DNA from: Gluconobacter kondonii
GTDB taxonomy: Bacteria; Pseudomonadota; Alphaproteobacteria; Acetobacterales; Acetobacteraceae
Assembly: GCF_002723995.1 (NCBI RefSeq)
Contig: NZ_BEWP01000003.1
Span: 124,001 to 188,000, forward strand
DNA length: 64,000 nucleotides
Reading direction: 5' to 3'
Shown: positions 27,360 through 35,979 of the stretch, piece by piece
How the letters are laid out: each line of letters starts with the position of its first letter
How positions within the stretch are numbered: position 1 is the first letter of the stretch
Position numbers and translations under genes: made by a program
Notes under the pieces: generated by a model
Databases searched by the model: none
Seen by the model: the letters and a program-made list of their open reading frames with translations, nothing else
What the model was told of the DNA's origin: nothing

Positions 27360-27911
27360 TTGGAAAAAATATCTGATCCCAGCCCTGCTGCAATCCCTCT
27401 TTCTCGTAGGCGCCTTTTGGTTCTTTCCAGCGTCTGTGTGGCAGTTACTGTCGCGGGGAAGGGAAAAAAGGGATCTGCTCAGAGCGTTGTGGCATCCAGT
27501 CGTGATGGCATTTCAGATTTTATGCAGCTTTCAGTTTTTGCTACCGGTCATAAAAATCTGGATATCGGTATTGGCTCGGCACTCCTGCTGGCATTTGAAG
27601 CGCAGGTACGGGATTTCTCAGCTCAGGTAACAGCGCTTCGCGAACGTATTACTAAAAGCGGGTATCAGGATGTTGAGGCGCTGGAGGCGGGTCTTGGGGG
27701 AGGTCCTCTACATTCTACGCTGCTCCAGATTATTCGTGGTTGGTATTCTGGTGTTATTGAAGGCGGAACGAACGCAAAAGTTTATGCCTTTGAAAAAGCT
27801 TTGATGTATCAGCCGTCCCGCGATGTCGTTGTCATTCCGACATATGCTCATAACGGACCGAATTACTGGGTTTCGGAACCCGTATCCGTCGATGTCATGC
27901 CGGCATTCTAA
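27360..27911 (+). CDS. fdhS: D-fructose dehydrogenase small subunit (FdhS)
   Basis: The start is taken at TTG 27360 because AGGAG sits 8 bases before it and the protein then begins [11 protein letters not shown], which aligns with the known FdhS N-terminus; this gives 183 residues. A twin-arginine signal is visible ([10 protein letters not shown]), so the folded complex is probably exported by Tat. Conserved FdhS blocks include [28 protein letters not shown], and [18 protein letters not shown] followed by [15 protein letters not shown]. It is a small-subunit (gluconate-2-dehydrogenase subunit 3-like) protein needed for export and stability of the flavoprotein. Annotators could mistakenly extend it to 27261. 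Followed after 12 bp by fdhC. Confidence 0.88.
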   Translation: MEKISDPSPAAIPLSRRRLLVLSSVCVAVTVAGKGKKGSAQSVVASSRDGISDFMQLSVFATGHKNLDIGIGSALLLAFEAQVRDFSAQVTALRERITKSGYQDVEALEAGLGGGPLHSTLLQIIRGWYSGVIEGGTNAKVYAFEKALMYQPSRDVVVIPTYAHNGPNYWVSEPVSVDVMPAF

Positions 27912-27923
27912 GGATATTACTCA

Positions 27924-29390
27924 GTGATTATACGATATTTTTGTTCACTGTCCTGCACTGCCATGACAATCGTTCTGCTTCTCGCAGGTACGTCCGCGCT
28001 GGCGCAACCGACAGATCCAACACCAGTTTCCTCTCACCGCCCTTCAATCAGTCGCGGTCATTATCTAGCAATTGCCGCAGATTGTGCTGCCTGTCATACT
28101 AATGGGAAATCTGGTCAGTTTCTTGCAGGCGGTTATGCTATATCTTCCCCGATGGGGAATATTTACTCGACCAATATTACCCCGTCGAAGACGTATGGTA
28201 TTGGGAACTATACGTTGGAGCAGTTTTCTCAGGCGCTCCGACACGGTATTCGCGCAGATGGTGCCCAGCTTTATCCAGCAATGCCTTATGATGCTTACAA
28301 TCGCCTGACAGATGAAGACGTCAAATCGCTCTACGTGTACATCATGACTGAAGTAAAGCCTGTAGAGATTCCATCGCCTAAAACGCAACTTCCCTTTCCT
28401 TTTTCGATCCGCGCGTCACTTGGTGTCTGGAAAATTGCCGCGAGGATTGAAGGCAAGCCTTATGTTTTCGACCATACCCATAATGACGATTGGAACCGCG
28501 GTCGTTATCTGGTCGATGAACTCGCTCATTGTGGTGAATGTCATACCCCTCGTAATTTTCTGCTTGCTCCCAATCAGTCCGCTTATCTTGCTGGAGCTGA
28601 TATAGGATCATGGCGTGCGCCCAATATTACCAATGATCCTCAAAGTGGCATTGGTGGCTGGTCGGATCAGGATCTTTTTCAGTATCTCAAGACCGGGAAA
28701 ACCTCCCACGCTCGTGCAGCAGGCCCCATGGCAGAGGCAATCGAACATAGTCTGCAATATCTGCCAGACTCCGATGTTTATGCGATGATAACGTATCTGC
28801 GTTCAGTTCCAGCAAAAGCAGAAGTGGGTCAGACGGTCGCTAATTTTGCACATACTAGCCGTCTATCCAGTTATAGCGTGAGTGAGGCCAATTCTCGTCG
28901 TAGCAACAGTACGCTTCCAAATACGGCAGATGGGGCGGTTCTTTATGAAGCTGTGTGTGCCAGTTGTCATCAGTCTGATGGTAGAGGATCTTCAGACGGC
29001 TATTACCCATCTCTTATTGGAAATACGACCACTGGGCAGCTCAATCCGAACGATCTGATTGCCAGTATTCTTTATGGCGTAGATCGCACGACGGGTGATC
29101 ATGAAATTCTAATGCCAGCCTTTGGGCCGGACTCTTTGGTGCAGCCGCTGACTGATGAGCAAATAGCGGCAATTGCCGATTACGTTCTGAGTCATTTTGG
29201 CAACGCGCAGGCCACAGTCTCTGCGGATGCTGTCAAACAGGTACGCGCTGGCGGAAAGCAGGTTCCAATTGCCAAACTCGCCAGTCCGGGAGTGATGATC
29301 CTTCTTGGAGTAGGTGGCGGCTTGGGAGTTGTTTTGGTGATAGGTGGCCTTTGGTGGTTGGTCAGCCGTCGTCAAAAGCGTTCCGCTTAA
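27924..29390 (+). CDS. fdhC: D-fructose dehydrogenase triheme cytochrome c subunit (FdhC)
   Basis: A GTG start and a Sec signal (ending near ALAQP) lead a 488-residue protein with three c-type heme motifs: CAACH at residue 54, CGECH at 203 and CASCH at 345. The C-terminus has one membrane-anchoring helix (PGVMILLGVGGGLGVVLVIG, about residues 453-472) and a short basic tail. It passes electrons from the flavoprotein to ubiquinone in the cytoplasmic membrane; the protein faces the periplasm. Sequence blocks such as YLAIAADCAACHTNG and GGYAISSPMGNIYSTNITPSKT match what is known of Gluconobacter FdhC. The order small-cytochrome-large fits fdhSCL rather than the sorbitol or gluconate dehydrogenase clusters. 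Confidence 0.9.
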   Translation: MIIRYFCSLSCTAMTIVLLLAGTSALAQPTDPTPVSSHRPSISRGHYLAIAADCAACHTNGKSGQFLAGGYAISSPMGNIYSTNITPSKTYGIGNYTLEQFSQALRHGIRADGAQLYPAMPYDAYNRLTDEDVKSLYVYIMTEVKPVEIPSPKTQLPFPFSIRASLGVWKIAARIEGKPYVFDHTHNDDWNRGRYLVDELAHCGECHTPRNFLLAPNQSAYLAGADIGSWRAPNITNDPQSGIGGWSDQDLFQYLKTGKTSHARAAGPMAEAIEHSLQYLPDSDVYAMITYLRSVPAKAEVGQTVANFAHTSRLSSYSVSEANSRRSNSTLPNTADGAVLYEAVCASCHQSDGRGSSDGYYPSLIGNTTTGQLNPNDLIASILYGVDRTTGDHEILMPAFGPDSLVQPLTDEQIAAIADYVLSHFGNAQATVSADAVKQVRAGGKQVPIAKLASPGVMILLGVGGGLGVVLVIGGLWWLVSRRQKRSA

Positions 29391-29410
29391 GAAAATTCAA
29401 GGATAAAACC

Positions 29411-31045
29411 ATGTCTAGTGAAACGCTTTCGGCTGATGTTGTCATCGTGGGTGCAGGCATTTGCGGATCTTTGCTTGCTCACAAACTTGTTCGGAACGGG
29501 CTTTCAGTTCTTCTGCTGGATGCGGGGCCTCGTCGTGACCGCTCGCAGATTTTGGAGAACTGGCGGAATATGCCGCCTGACAACAAATCCCAATATGATT
29601 ACGCAACGCCTTATCCAAGTGTGCCGTGGGCACCACATACTAATTATTTTCCGGATAATAACTATCTGATCGTTAAAGGTCCTGATCGGACAGCCTATAA
29701 ACAAGGAATTATCAAAGGTGTCGGCGGTACAACCTGGCACTGGGCTGCTTCAAGCTGGCGTTATCTTCCGAACGATTTCAAACTGCGCTCCACCTATGGC
29801 GTGGGGCGTGATTATGCCATGAGCTATGACGAGCTTGAGCCTTATTATTATGAGGCTGAGTGTGAAATGGGTGTCATGGGACCAAACGGCGAGGAAATTA
29901 CACCGTCTGCTCCTCGTAAAAATCCATGGCCAATGACTTCCATGCCTTACGGATATGGAGATCGTACTTTCACGGAGATTGTTAATAAACTTGGTTTTTC
30001 GAATACACCGGTCCCTCAGGCACGTAATAGCCGTCCTTACGATGGTCGACCGCAATGCTGTGGAAACAATAACTGCATGCCAATCTGTCCGATTGGCGCA
30101 ATGTACAATGGCGTATATGCAGCGATAAAAGCAGAAAAACTGGGGGCGAAAATTATTCCTAATGCTGTCGTCTATGCGATGGAAACGGATGCAAAAAACA
30201 GGATCACAGCAATTCGTTTCTATGATCCTGACAAGCAATCTCACCGAGTTGTTGCAAAAACATTCGTGATTTCTGCCAATGGGATTGAAACCCCAAAATT
30301 GCTTCTTCTCGCGGCCAATGATCGAAATCCTAAAGGAATTGCCAACTCTTCCGATCTCGTTGGTCGGAACATGATGGATCATCCAGGTATTGGCATGAGT
30401 TTCCAGGCAGCCGAGCCTATCTGGGCTGGTGGAGGCTCAGTCCAGATGAGTTCTATAACCAACTTTCGCGATGGCGATTTCCGTTCGGATTATGCTGCTA
30501 CACAGATCGGATATAATAACACAGCCCAGAATTCACGTGCCGGAATGAAGGCGTTGTCCATGGGGTTAGTGGGGCGAAAACTGGACGAAGAAATCCGTCG
30601 ACGCACAGCTCATGGTGTGGATATTTATGCCAATCACGAAGTCCTCCCAGATCCTGATAACCGTCTTGTGCTTTCCAAGGATCATAAAGATGCTTTAGGC
30701 ATTCCTCACCCTGAAGTGACGTATGATGTCGGAGAATATGTTCGTAAATCGGCTGTTATTTCGCGGCAGCGCTTGATGGATATTGCCAAGGCAATGGGCG
30801 GGACCGAGATTGAAATGACTCCTTACTTCACGCCGAACAATCATATTACGGGTGGTACAATCATGGGGCATGACCCTCGTGATTCAGTTGTGGACCAATG
30901 GTTGCGTACGCATGATCATCCCAACCTGTTCCTGGCAACGGGTGCCGCAATGGCTGCTTCTGGGACGGTCAACTCAACGTTAACAATGGCCGCGCTGTCA
31001 TTGCGCGCTGCAGATGCCATCCTCAATGATCTGAAACAGGGATAA
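29411..31045 (+). CDS. fdhL: D-fructose dehydrogenase large flavoprotein subunit (FdhL)
   Basis: The ATG at 29411 gives 544 residues, the reported FdhL length; the longer frame from 29351 overlaps the end of fdhC and is not used. GMC-type flavoprotein: FAD-binding VVIVGAGICGSLLAHKLV at the N-terminus, GVGGTTWHWAASSWR, and a C-terminal active-site pair, His in NNHITGGTIMG and Asn in SGTVNSTLTM. A cysteine group CCGNNNCMPIC (Cys216, 217, 222, 226) fits the reported iron-sulfur site. It oxidises D-fructose to 5-keto-D-fructose in the periplasm and reduces quinone through the cytochrome subunit. From memory the protein is nearly identical to G. japonicus FdhL, differing at scattered positions. 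Confidence 0.93.
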   Translation: MSSETLSADVVIVGAGICGSLLAHKLVRNGLSVLLLDAGPRRDRSQILENWRNMPPDNKSQYDYATPYPSVPWAPHTNYFPDNNYLIVKGPDRTAYKQGIIKGVGGTTWHWAASSWRYLPNDFKLRSTYGVGRDYAMSYDELEPYYYEAECEMGVMGPNGEEITPSAPRKNPWPMTSMPYGYGDRTFTEIVNKLGFSNTPVPQARNSRPYDGRPQCCGNNNCMPICPIGAMYNGVYAAIKAEKLGAKIIPNAVVYAMETDAKNRITAIRFYDPDKQSHRVVAKTFVISANGIETPKLLLLAANDRNPKGIANSSDLVGRNMMDHPGIGMSFQAAEPIWAGGGSVQMSSITNFRDGDFRSDYAATQIGYNNTAQNSRAGMKALSMGLVGRKLDEEIRRRTAHGVDIYANHEVLPDPDNRLVLSKDHKDALGIPHPEVTYDVGEYVRKSAVISRQRLMDIAKAMGGTEIEMTPYFTPNNHITGGTIMGHDPRDSVVDQWLRTHDHPNLFLATGAAMAASGTVNSTLTMAALSLRAADAILNDLKQG

Positions 31046-31050
31046 ATATT

Positions 31051-31560
31051 TTGATTAAAAGAATGGGACGCAAAAACATCGGTGCAGTCCTCAGTGTTGT
31101 TATTGCAGCAGCGGGGCTGACAGGATTTGTTTCAGCAAAGGATTTAGCTGTGAACCTAGAAACATCAAATATCCTTATTGATCAGGCTAAAAAACTGGCT
31201 ACGGCCAGTCATAATCGCGTCGCCATCGCTGTTGTTGATGCGGGAGGCAACCTTGTGGCTTTCCAGAAGATGGACGGCACGCAGCTCGGAAGTATCGAAC
31301 TGGCGATCCGGAAAGCCAAAACTTCTCTTTCGTTTGCTCGCCCGACGGTTGAGATGGAGCATGCCCTGAATAGTGGAAACTATATGATTAGTACTCTTCC
31401 AAATGCTTTACCGGCAGGGGGGGGATATCCAATTATGGTGGACAATGAGCTTGTAGGTGCCCTTGGATTAAGTGGGGGCGAGGGCGAAACCGATGCTCGT
31501 CTTGCGCAAGCTGCTGTCAGCACGTTCCTGAAGCCCTCTAAGGTAAAGACCCCTGAATGA
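31051..31560 (+). CDS. GlcG/HbpS-family (DUF336) secreted protein
   Basis: This 169-residue protein starts with TTG, chosen because AGGGA lies 8 bases upstream; the in-frame ATG at 31063 lacks a good site. A signal peptide of about 28 residues precedes the GlcG/HbpS-type domain: NRVAIAVVDAGGNLVAFQKMDG, then AIRKAKTSLSFARPT and PAGGGYPIMVDNELVGALGLSGG (cited by part). The family is found in heme-degrading and glycolate-related loci. A periplasmic location and five-base gap after fdhL suggest a role with the dehydrogenase, for example in heme or flavin handling, but this is inference. It is followed by the OprB gene with a 4-bp overlap. Confidence 0.8.
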   Translation: MIKRMGRKNIGAVLSVVIAAAGLTGFVSAKDLAVNLETSNILIDQAKKLATASHNRVAIAVVDAGGNLVAFQKMDGTQLGSIELAIRKAKTSLSFARPTVEMEHALNSGNYMISTLPNALPAGGGYPIMVDNELVGALGLSGGEGETDARLAQAAVSTFLKPSKVKTPE

Positions 31561-33014
31561 AAACTTGCCGTTACATGCACAGGAAAAAACTGGCGGTCTT
31601 TTTTCTGTGTGCGGCTTTCGGGATTATGGGCCCCGGCCGTCATGCATTCGCGCAGAGCGAAACATCTCAGAACTTGTCTACGCCCGAATCCTATAAATCT
31701 CGTGCTTTTGCAATGGAGGGCGTCGGCACATTTACTGTGGGGCCATTAGTTCCGTCGCTCTATGGAAATCCTCATCTTTTCGGAGATTGGGGCGGTGCAC
31801 AAACATGGCTGACCAAACGCGGTTTGTATCTAAATGTCGCTCTTAATGAAGAATACATGGGGAATGTTACTGGCGGTCGCACACGAGATAATGTGCTGGC
31901 TGGTCAGGTCGCAGCAGAATTGGATGTGGACTGGCAGCAACTTGCGGGGATCAAGGGGCTTTGGACTCATCTTCTCGTCATTAACGGTCATGGGCGGAGT
32001 TTTAGTCATACACTTGGGGACTCCGTAACAAATCCGGAACAAATTTATGGTGCACGCGGCAATGTCGTTGCTCATCTTGTTTCAATGTACGTGGATAAAT
32101 CTTTCTTGAATGATCGTATTATTCTGTCACTTGGGGATATTCCAACAGGAAGTTTTTTCGCTTTTGATTATATTGCCTGTTCTTTTATGAATGTCTCAGT
32201 CTGCAGTAATTTTGCTCCCGGAAAATATGTTCCAGGCGGCCGGGATTGGCCATCAGGAAATCTGGGTGGCGTATTGCGTCTCCGTCCGACAGAAGAAACA
32301 TACATTATGGGAGGCGTTTTTGCGGTTTCCCCCCATAGTTATAACGGCGGGATTTCTGGCTGGGCTATAGCTCAAAGCGGTCTGGGTAAGATTTCGTCGC
32401 AAATTGAAATCGGCTGGATGCCGTCTTTTGGTAAAAGCAAACTCCGAGGGAATTATAAGATTGGTGCTTGGTACGACAATTCCCGGTACCCTAATCTTTA
32501 TGAAGATATTAACGGAAATTCGTTTCAGGCTACGGGCCTAGAGCGTCGTTATGAAGCCGGAATGACATCTGCCTGGTTCATGTTTGATCAGATGATTGTT
32601 CGCAACGGGCCGGGTATTACAGATGGTCTGATCGTGTTGGGGGGTGTCGGGTATGCTCAGGGCAATCTTGTTGCCATGCGTGATCATGAATGGATAGGCC
32701 TCGTCGAAAGTGGAACTCCGTGGCATCGTAGTGGCGATCAGATTGGTATCATGTTTCAACACATGGATATGAGCCACACGGTTAGGCTGCAGCAGGAATC
32801 ATCATTAGCTCTTGGTCTTCCTTATTTGGATAATCAATGGGGTCCTGTTTATGGAATACAGAATTGGGAAAATGTTTATGAGGCATTTTACAGCACCCAT
32901 GTTATGCGGGGCACAACCTTACAGGCCGACTTTCAATATCTACAACGCCCTGGGGCCACTACAACGTTTAAGGATGCAGCTGTTATTGGGGGGCAGTTAA
33001 CATCAAATTTTTAA
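31557..33014 (+). CDS. OprB-family carbohydrate-selective porin
   Basis: The 485-residue protein has a signal peptide ending near HAFAQ and typical OprB blocks: LFGDWGGAQTWLTKRGLYLNVALNEEYMGNVTGG (cited by its ends), GDIPTGSFFAFDYIACSFMN, and a C-terminal aromatic strand ending in TSNF. OprB porins admit sugars through the outer membrane in acetic acid bacteria and pseudomonads. The ATG overlaps the stop of the GlcG-like gene (ATGA), so the five genes fdhS-fdhC-fdhL-glcG-oprB are likely one transcript. A porin here would deliver fructose to the periplasmic dehydrogenase. An in-frame ATG seven codons inside could be the real start. Confidence 0.85.
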   Translation: MKTCRYMHRKKLAVFFLCAAFGIMGPGRHAFAQSETSQNLSTPESYKSRAFAMEGVGTFTVGPLVPSLYGNPHLFGDWGGAQTWLTKRGLYLNVALNEEYMGNVTGGRTRDNVLAGQVAAELDVDWQQLAGIKGLWTHLLVINGHGRSFSHTLGDSVTNPEQIYGARGNVVAHLVSMYVDKSFLNDRIILSLGDIPTGSFFAFDYIACSFMNVSVCSNFAPGKYVPGGRDWPSGNLGGVLRLRPTEETYIMGGVFAVSPHSYNGGISGWAIAQSGLGKISSQIEIGWMPSFGKSKLRGNYKIGAWYDNSRYPNLYEDINGNSFQATGLERRYEAGMTSAWFMFDQMIVRNGPGITDGLIVLGGVGYAQGNLVAMRDHEWIGLVESGTPWHRSGDQIGIMFQHMDMSHTVRLQQESSLALGLPYLDNQWGPVYGIQNWENVYEAFYSTHVMRGTTLQADFQYLQRPGATTTFKDAAVIGGQLTSNF

Positions 33015-33205
33015 AAATAATCAATATCTACGGTTTCCTGGAAAGTGGCACGTTGTGCTATTTGATCTCCACTTTCACCTCTGCACTACGATTTAACAAC
33101 TCAAGAATCGACGATCTAAATGTTTGAGATATCTGAAAGTCAATTGGGTTTGGATGGAACTTTCATAGATCATTCGACGTTACGTGCACAAAGGGGAACA
33201 TTTTC

Positions 33206-35926
33206 ATGGCTATTGATATGTCAGAGCATCAGAATTCTCATTCAATGATTAGTGGCGCCTTAGCTACTCCCGAACTGCGTGCAGATCGTTGGATGAATGT
33301 TCTTTATCTAGCCAGAAAATGGGAAAAAACAAAAAATCCGTTAAGCAAAGAACAATTATTAATTTCATTAAAAAATCTTGAAGAAATAGATATCTATTTT
33401 GCTTACCCGGGTGCGATATGTTTAAAACTTTTAAATGAATATTTGCAGGAAAATGATACTAAGGCTTTTTTGCGACTTTCGCAGCGAATTTCGACAAATA
33501 TAATTTCAAAAAAATTCCATCGAGATATTTCTGTTTGGGATGGTGAAAATTATGAAGACGAGCCATTTAATCGGCTGCCACAAGCAATATCCCGCATAAA
33601 AACAAAACCGTATTTTGAAGTTTTGAGTGTCGTCCCTCATGCACGTTCGCGTTGGCAACATATAAAAGAGGAGGCACGGGGTGTTCGGCGTCCTGAAGAT
33701 GAATTTATTTATGAAACGGTAGTGGTTGGGACTGCTGCAGATGCCCTTAAGGGAATTTTATTAAATTCTGATATTGGGGCAGTGGTCTTGTATGAAGGTT
33801 TCGAGCCGGGGTATAGCAGTCAAGATGATTTTTTAAGAGTATTTAAAGATGTAATAGATTTATCTTCTGTGGAAGAAGATGAATTTTTATCTCTAAGTTT
33901 AGCCCAAGCTATAAAGAAAATTCGACCAGAGTTGGATATTTTTCTTCTAAGCGATCAAAATATTGAGGATTTCTCTGGAAAAAAAGAAAGCCTCATTTTC
34001 AATCGCATTTTCTATCAAATGGAAGAACCTTTAGAAATTCATCTTGCCATTATGGAGGCAATTCACTGTCGTTATAGGACGCCTTTTTTTGATAATTTGA
34101 AGAAATATGCAGAAAGGCCAATAGCAACTTTTCATGCCCTGCCGATCGCACGAGGTAAGTCTATTTTCACGTCCAACTGGATTAGTGATATGGGCGAATT
34201 TTACGGGCCAAATCTATTCCTTGCAGAAAGCTCTGCCACAACGGGTGGTTTGGATAGCCTGTTGGAGCCAACTGGTAATATAAAAGATGCGCAGGATATG
34301 GCCGCGAAGGCCTTTGGTGCTGATCATGCCTTTTTTGTAACAAATGGAACATCAACAAGTAATAAAATGGTATTGCAAGCATTGTTAGTGCCTGGAGATA
34401 TAGTTATTTTAGATAGGAACTGTCACAAATCACATCATTATGGATGTGTTTTGTCTGGCGCACAGCCTTATTATGTTGAGGCTTTTCCTCTCGTAGAATA
34501 TTCCATGTATGGCGGTGTTCCTCTAAAAACAATTAAGCAAAGCCTCTTGAAGTTGAAGTCTCAAGGGGAATTAAATCGTGTGAAAATGGTAGATCTGACG
34601 AACTGTACATTTGATGGACATGTTTATGACGTACGTCGTGTTATGGAAGAATGTTTGGCTATCAAACCAGACTTGATTTTTCTGTGGGATGAAGCTTGGT
34701 TTGGTTTTGCTCATTGGTCACCACTCCTGCGCCAACGTACTGCTATGGGGGCTGCCGCTGCTATCGATGAAGCTCTCAATCAGCCTGAAGCATTAGCTGC
34801 TTGGGAAGATCAACAAAAAGTACTTGGTGAAAACCCAACAGACGAGATGCTGCTTGCAACGCGTTTAGTGCCTGATCCTCGAAGTGTGAGCGTTCGCGTT
34901 TATCAAACTAACTCTATTCACAAGTCAATGTCAGCCTTGCGTCAAGGATCCATTGTTTTGGTGAAAGATGCCAAATTCGAGCATGTCGAGTCACAGTTTC
35001 ATGAAGCGATCTTCACTCATGCATCGACTAGCCCGAACTTACAGATTATAGCTTCTCTGGATGTTGCTAGGCGTCAGATGCAGCTAGAGGGATACGGTCT
35101 CGTTGCTAATGCGATGAGAGTCTCACTTGAAATTCGAAAACAGATAAATAGTCATCCTGTAATATCTAAGTATTTTAGGGTATTAAATAATTCAGAAATG
35201 ATACCAGAGGCATTTAGGGAATCAGGGCTCTCTGAATATAACGATCCAAACGTCGATTGGTCTAAGGCTATTGAGGCAATAAAAGATGATGAGTTTATCA
35301 TTGACCCTAGTCGTATGACCCTATCTTGTGGGCACGCTGGTTTCGATGGAACTACTTTCAAAAATATACTTGCCGATAAATTTAATATCCAACTCAATAA
35401 AACATCAAGAAACAGCGTATTGCTTCAGTCTAATATAAATAACAATAGAAGTGATATTGCGCTCCTGTTGAGTGTTTTGAATGAAATTTCAATGGATCTA
35501 GAAAATAAATTCCGCAAAGGTGGTGTTGATTATAAAGAAAACTTCCAAATTTCCATCGATAAATTAGTTTATGATCTCCCAAATTTACCAAACTTTAGTA
35601 AATTTGATGATTGTTATCGTGATGACCCGAAATCCGATACGCTTCATGGCGACATCCGGCGCGCATTCTATGATGCTTATAATGAATCTGGGTGTGAGTA
35701 TGTTCTTCTGAATAGTCCTGAAATTGATGAAAGACTAAAGTCTGGTCCTGTTCTGGTTTCGGCTAATTTTGTGATTCCATATCCTCCAGGATTTCCGATA
35801 ATGGTGCCTGGGCAAGTTATAACTGAAGAAATTATTGAGTTCATGAGAAAATTGGATGTGAAAGAAATTCATGGGTTTAATAAATATTTAGGTTTGAAGC
35901 TATTAAATAAAAAATCCATATCATGA
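33206..35926 (+). CDS. Orn/Lys/Arg-type PLP decarboxylase, unusually long
   Basis: This 906-residue protein is about 150-200 residues longer than the usual inducible basic amino acid decarboxylases. The PLP core is plain: FFVTNGTSTSNKMVLQ, DRNCHKSHHYG with the PLP-stacking His407, the cofactor Asp495 in FLWDEAWFGFAHWSPL, and the Schiff-base lysine, Lys573, in NSIHKSMSALRQGS. Between Asp495 and Lys573 there are 78 residues, about 40 more than in E. coli LdcI. A long N-terminal wing-like region precedes the core. The product is an amine or a decarboxylated amino acid; the substrate is unclear. It is AT-rich, unlike the core genome, and is followed by an AspT-type antiporter, which suggests a decarboxylation/antiport unit. 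Confidence 0.85.
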   Translation: MAIDMSEHQNSHSMISGALATPELRADRWMNVLYLARKWEKTKNPLSKEQLLISLKNLEEIDIYFAYPGAICLKLLNEYLQENDTKAFLRLSQRISTNIISKKFHRDISVWDGENYEDEPFNRLPQAISRIKTKPYFEVLSVVPHARSRWQHIKEEARGVRRPEDEFIYETVVVGTAADALKGILLNSDIGAVVLYEGFEPGYSSQDDFLRVFKDVIDLSSVEEDEFLSLSLAQAIKKIRPELDIFLLSDQNIEDFSGKKESLIFNRIFYQMEEPLEIHLAIMEAIHCRYRTPFFDNLKKYAERPIATFHALPIARGKSIFTSNWISDMGEFYGPNLFLAESSATTGGLDSLLEPTGNIKDAQDMAAKAFGADHAFFVTNGTSTSNKMVLQALLVPGDIVILDRNCHKSHHYGCVLSGAQPYYVEAFPLVEYSMYGGVPLKTIKQSLLKLKSQGELNRVKMVDLTNCTFDGHVYDVRRVMEECLAIKPDLIFLWDEAWFGFAHWSPLLRQRTAMGAAAAIDEALNQPEALAAWEDQQKVLGENPTDEMLLATRLVPDPRSVSVRVYQTNSIHKSMSALRQGSIVLVKDAKFEHVESQFHEAIFTHASTSPNLQIIASLDVARRQMQLEGYGLVANAMRVSLEIRKQINSHPVISKYFRVLNNSEMIPEAFRESGLSEYNDPNVDWSKAIEAIKDDEFIIDPSRMTLSCGHAGFDGTTFKNILADKFNIQLNKTSRNSVLLQSNINNNRSDIALLLSVLNEISMDLENKFRKGGVDYKENFQISIDKLVYDLPNLPNFSKFDDCYRDDPKSDTLHGDIRRAFYDAYNESGCEYVLLNSPEIDERLKSGPVLVSANFVIPYPPGFPIMVPGQVITEEIIEFMRKLDVKEIHGFNKYLGLKLLNKKSIS

Positions 35927-35979
35927 AATTAGTATTTAAATTTACCGATCGTACTTCTTGAAAGAAGGTGTATTTCAGA

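Noticed and set aside
27360-31045. Sorbitol or gluconate dehydrogenase instead of fructose dehydrogenase
   Set aside because: Those clusters usually have the order small-large-cytochrome, and the FdhL-like sequence blocks recalled here are close to fructose dehydrogenase.
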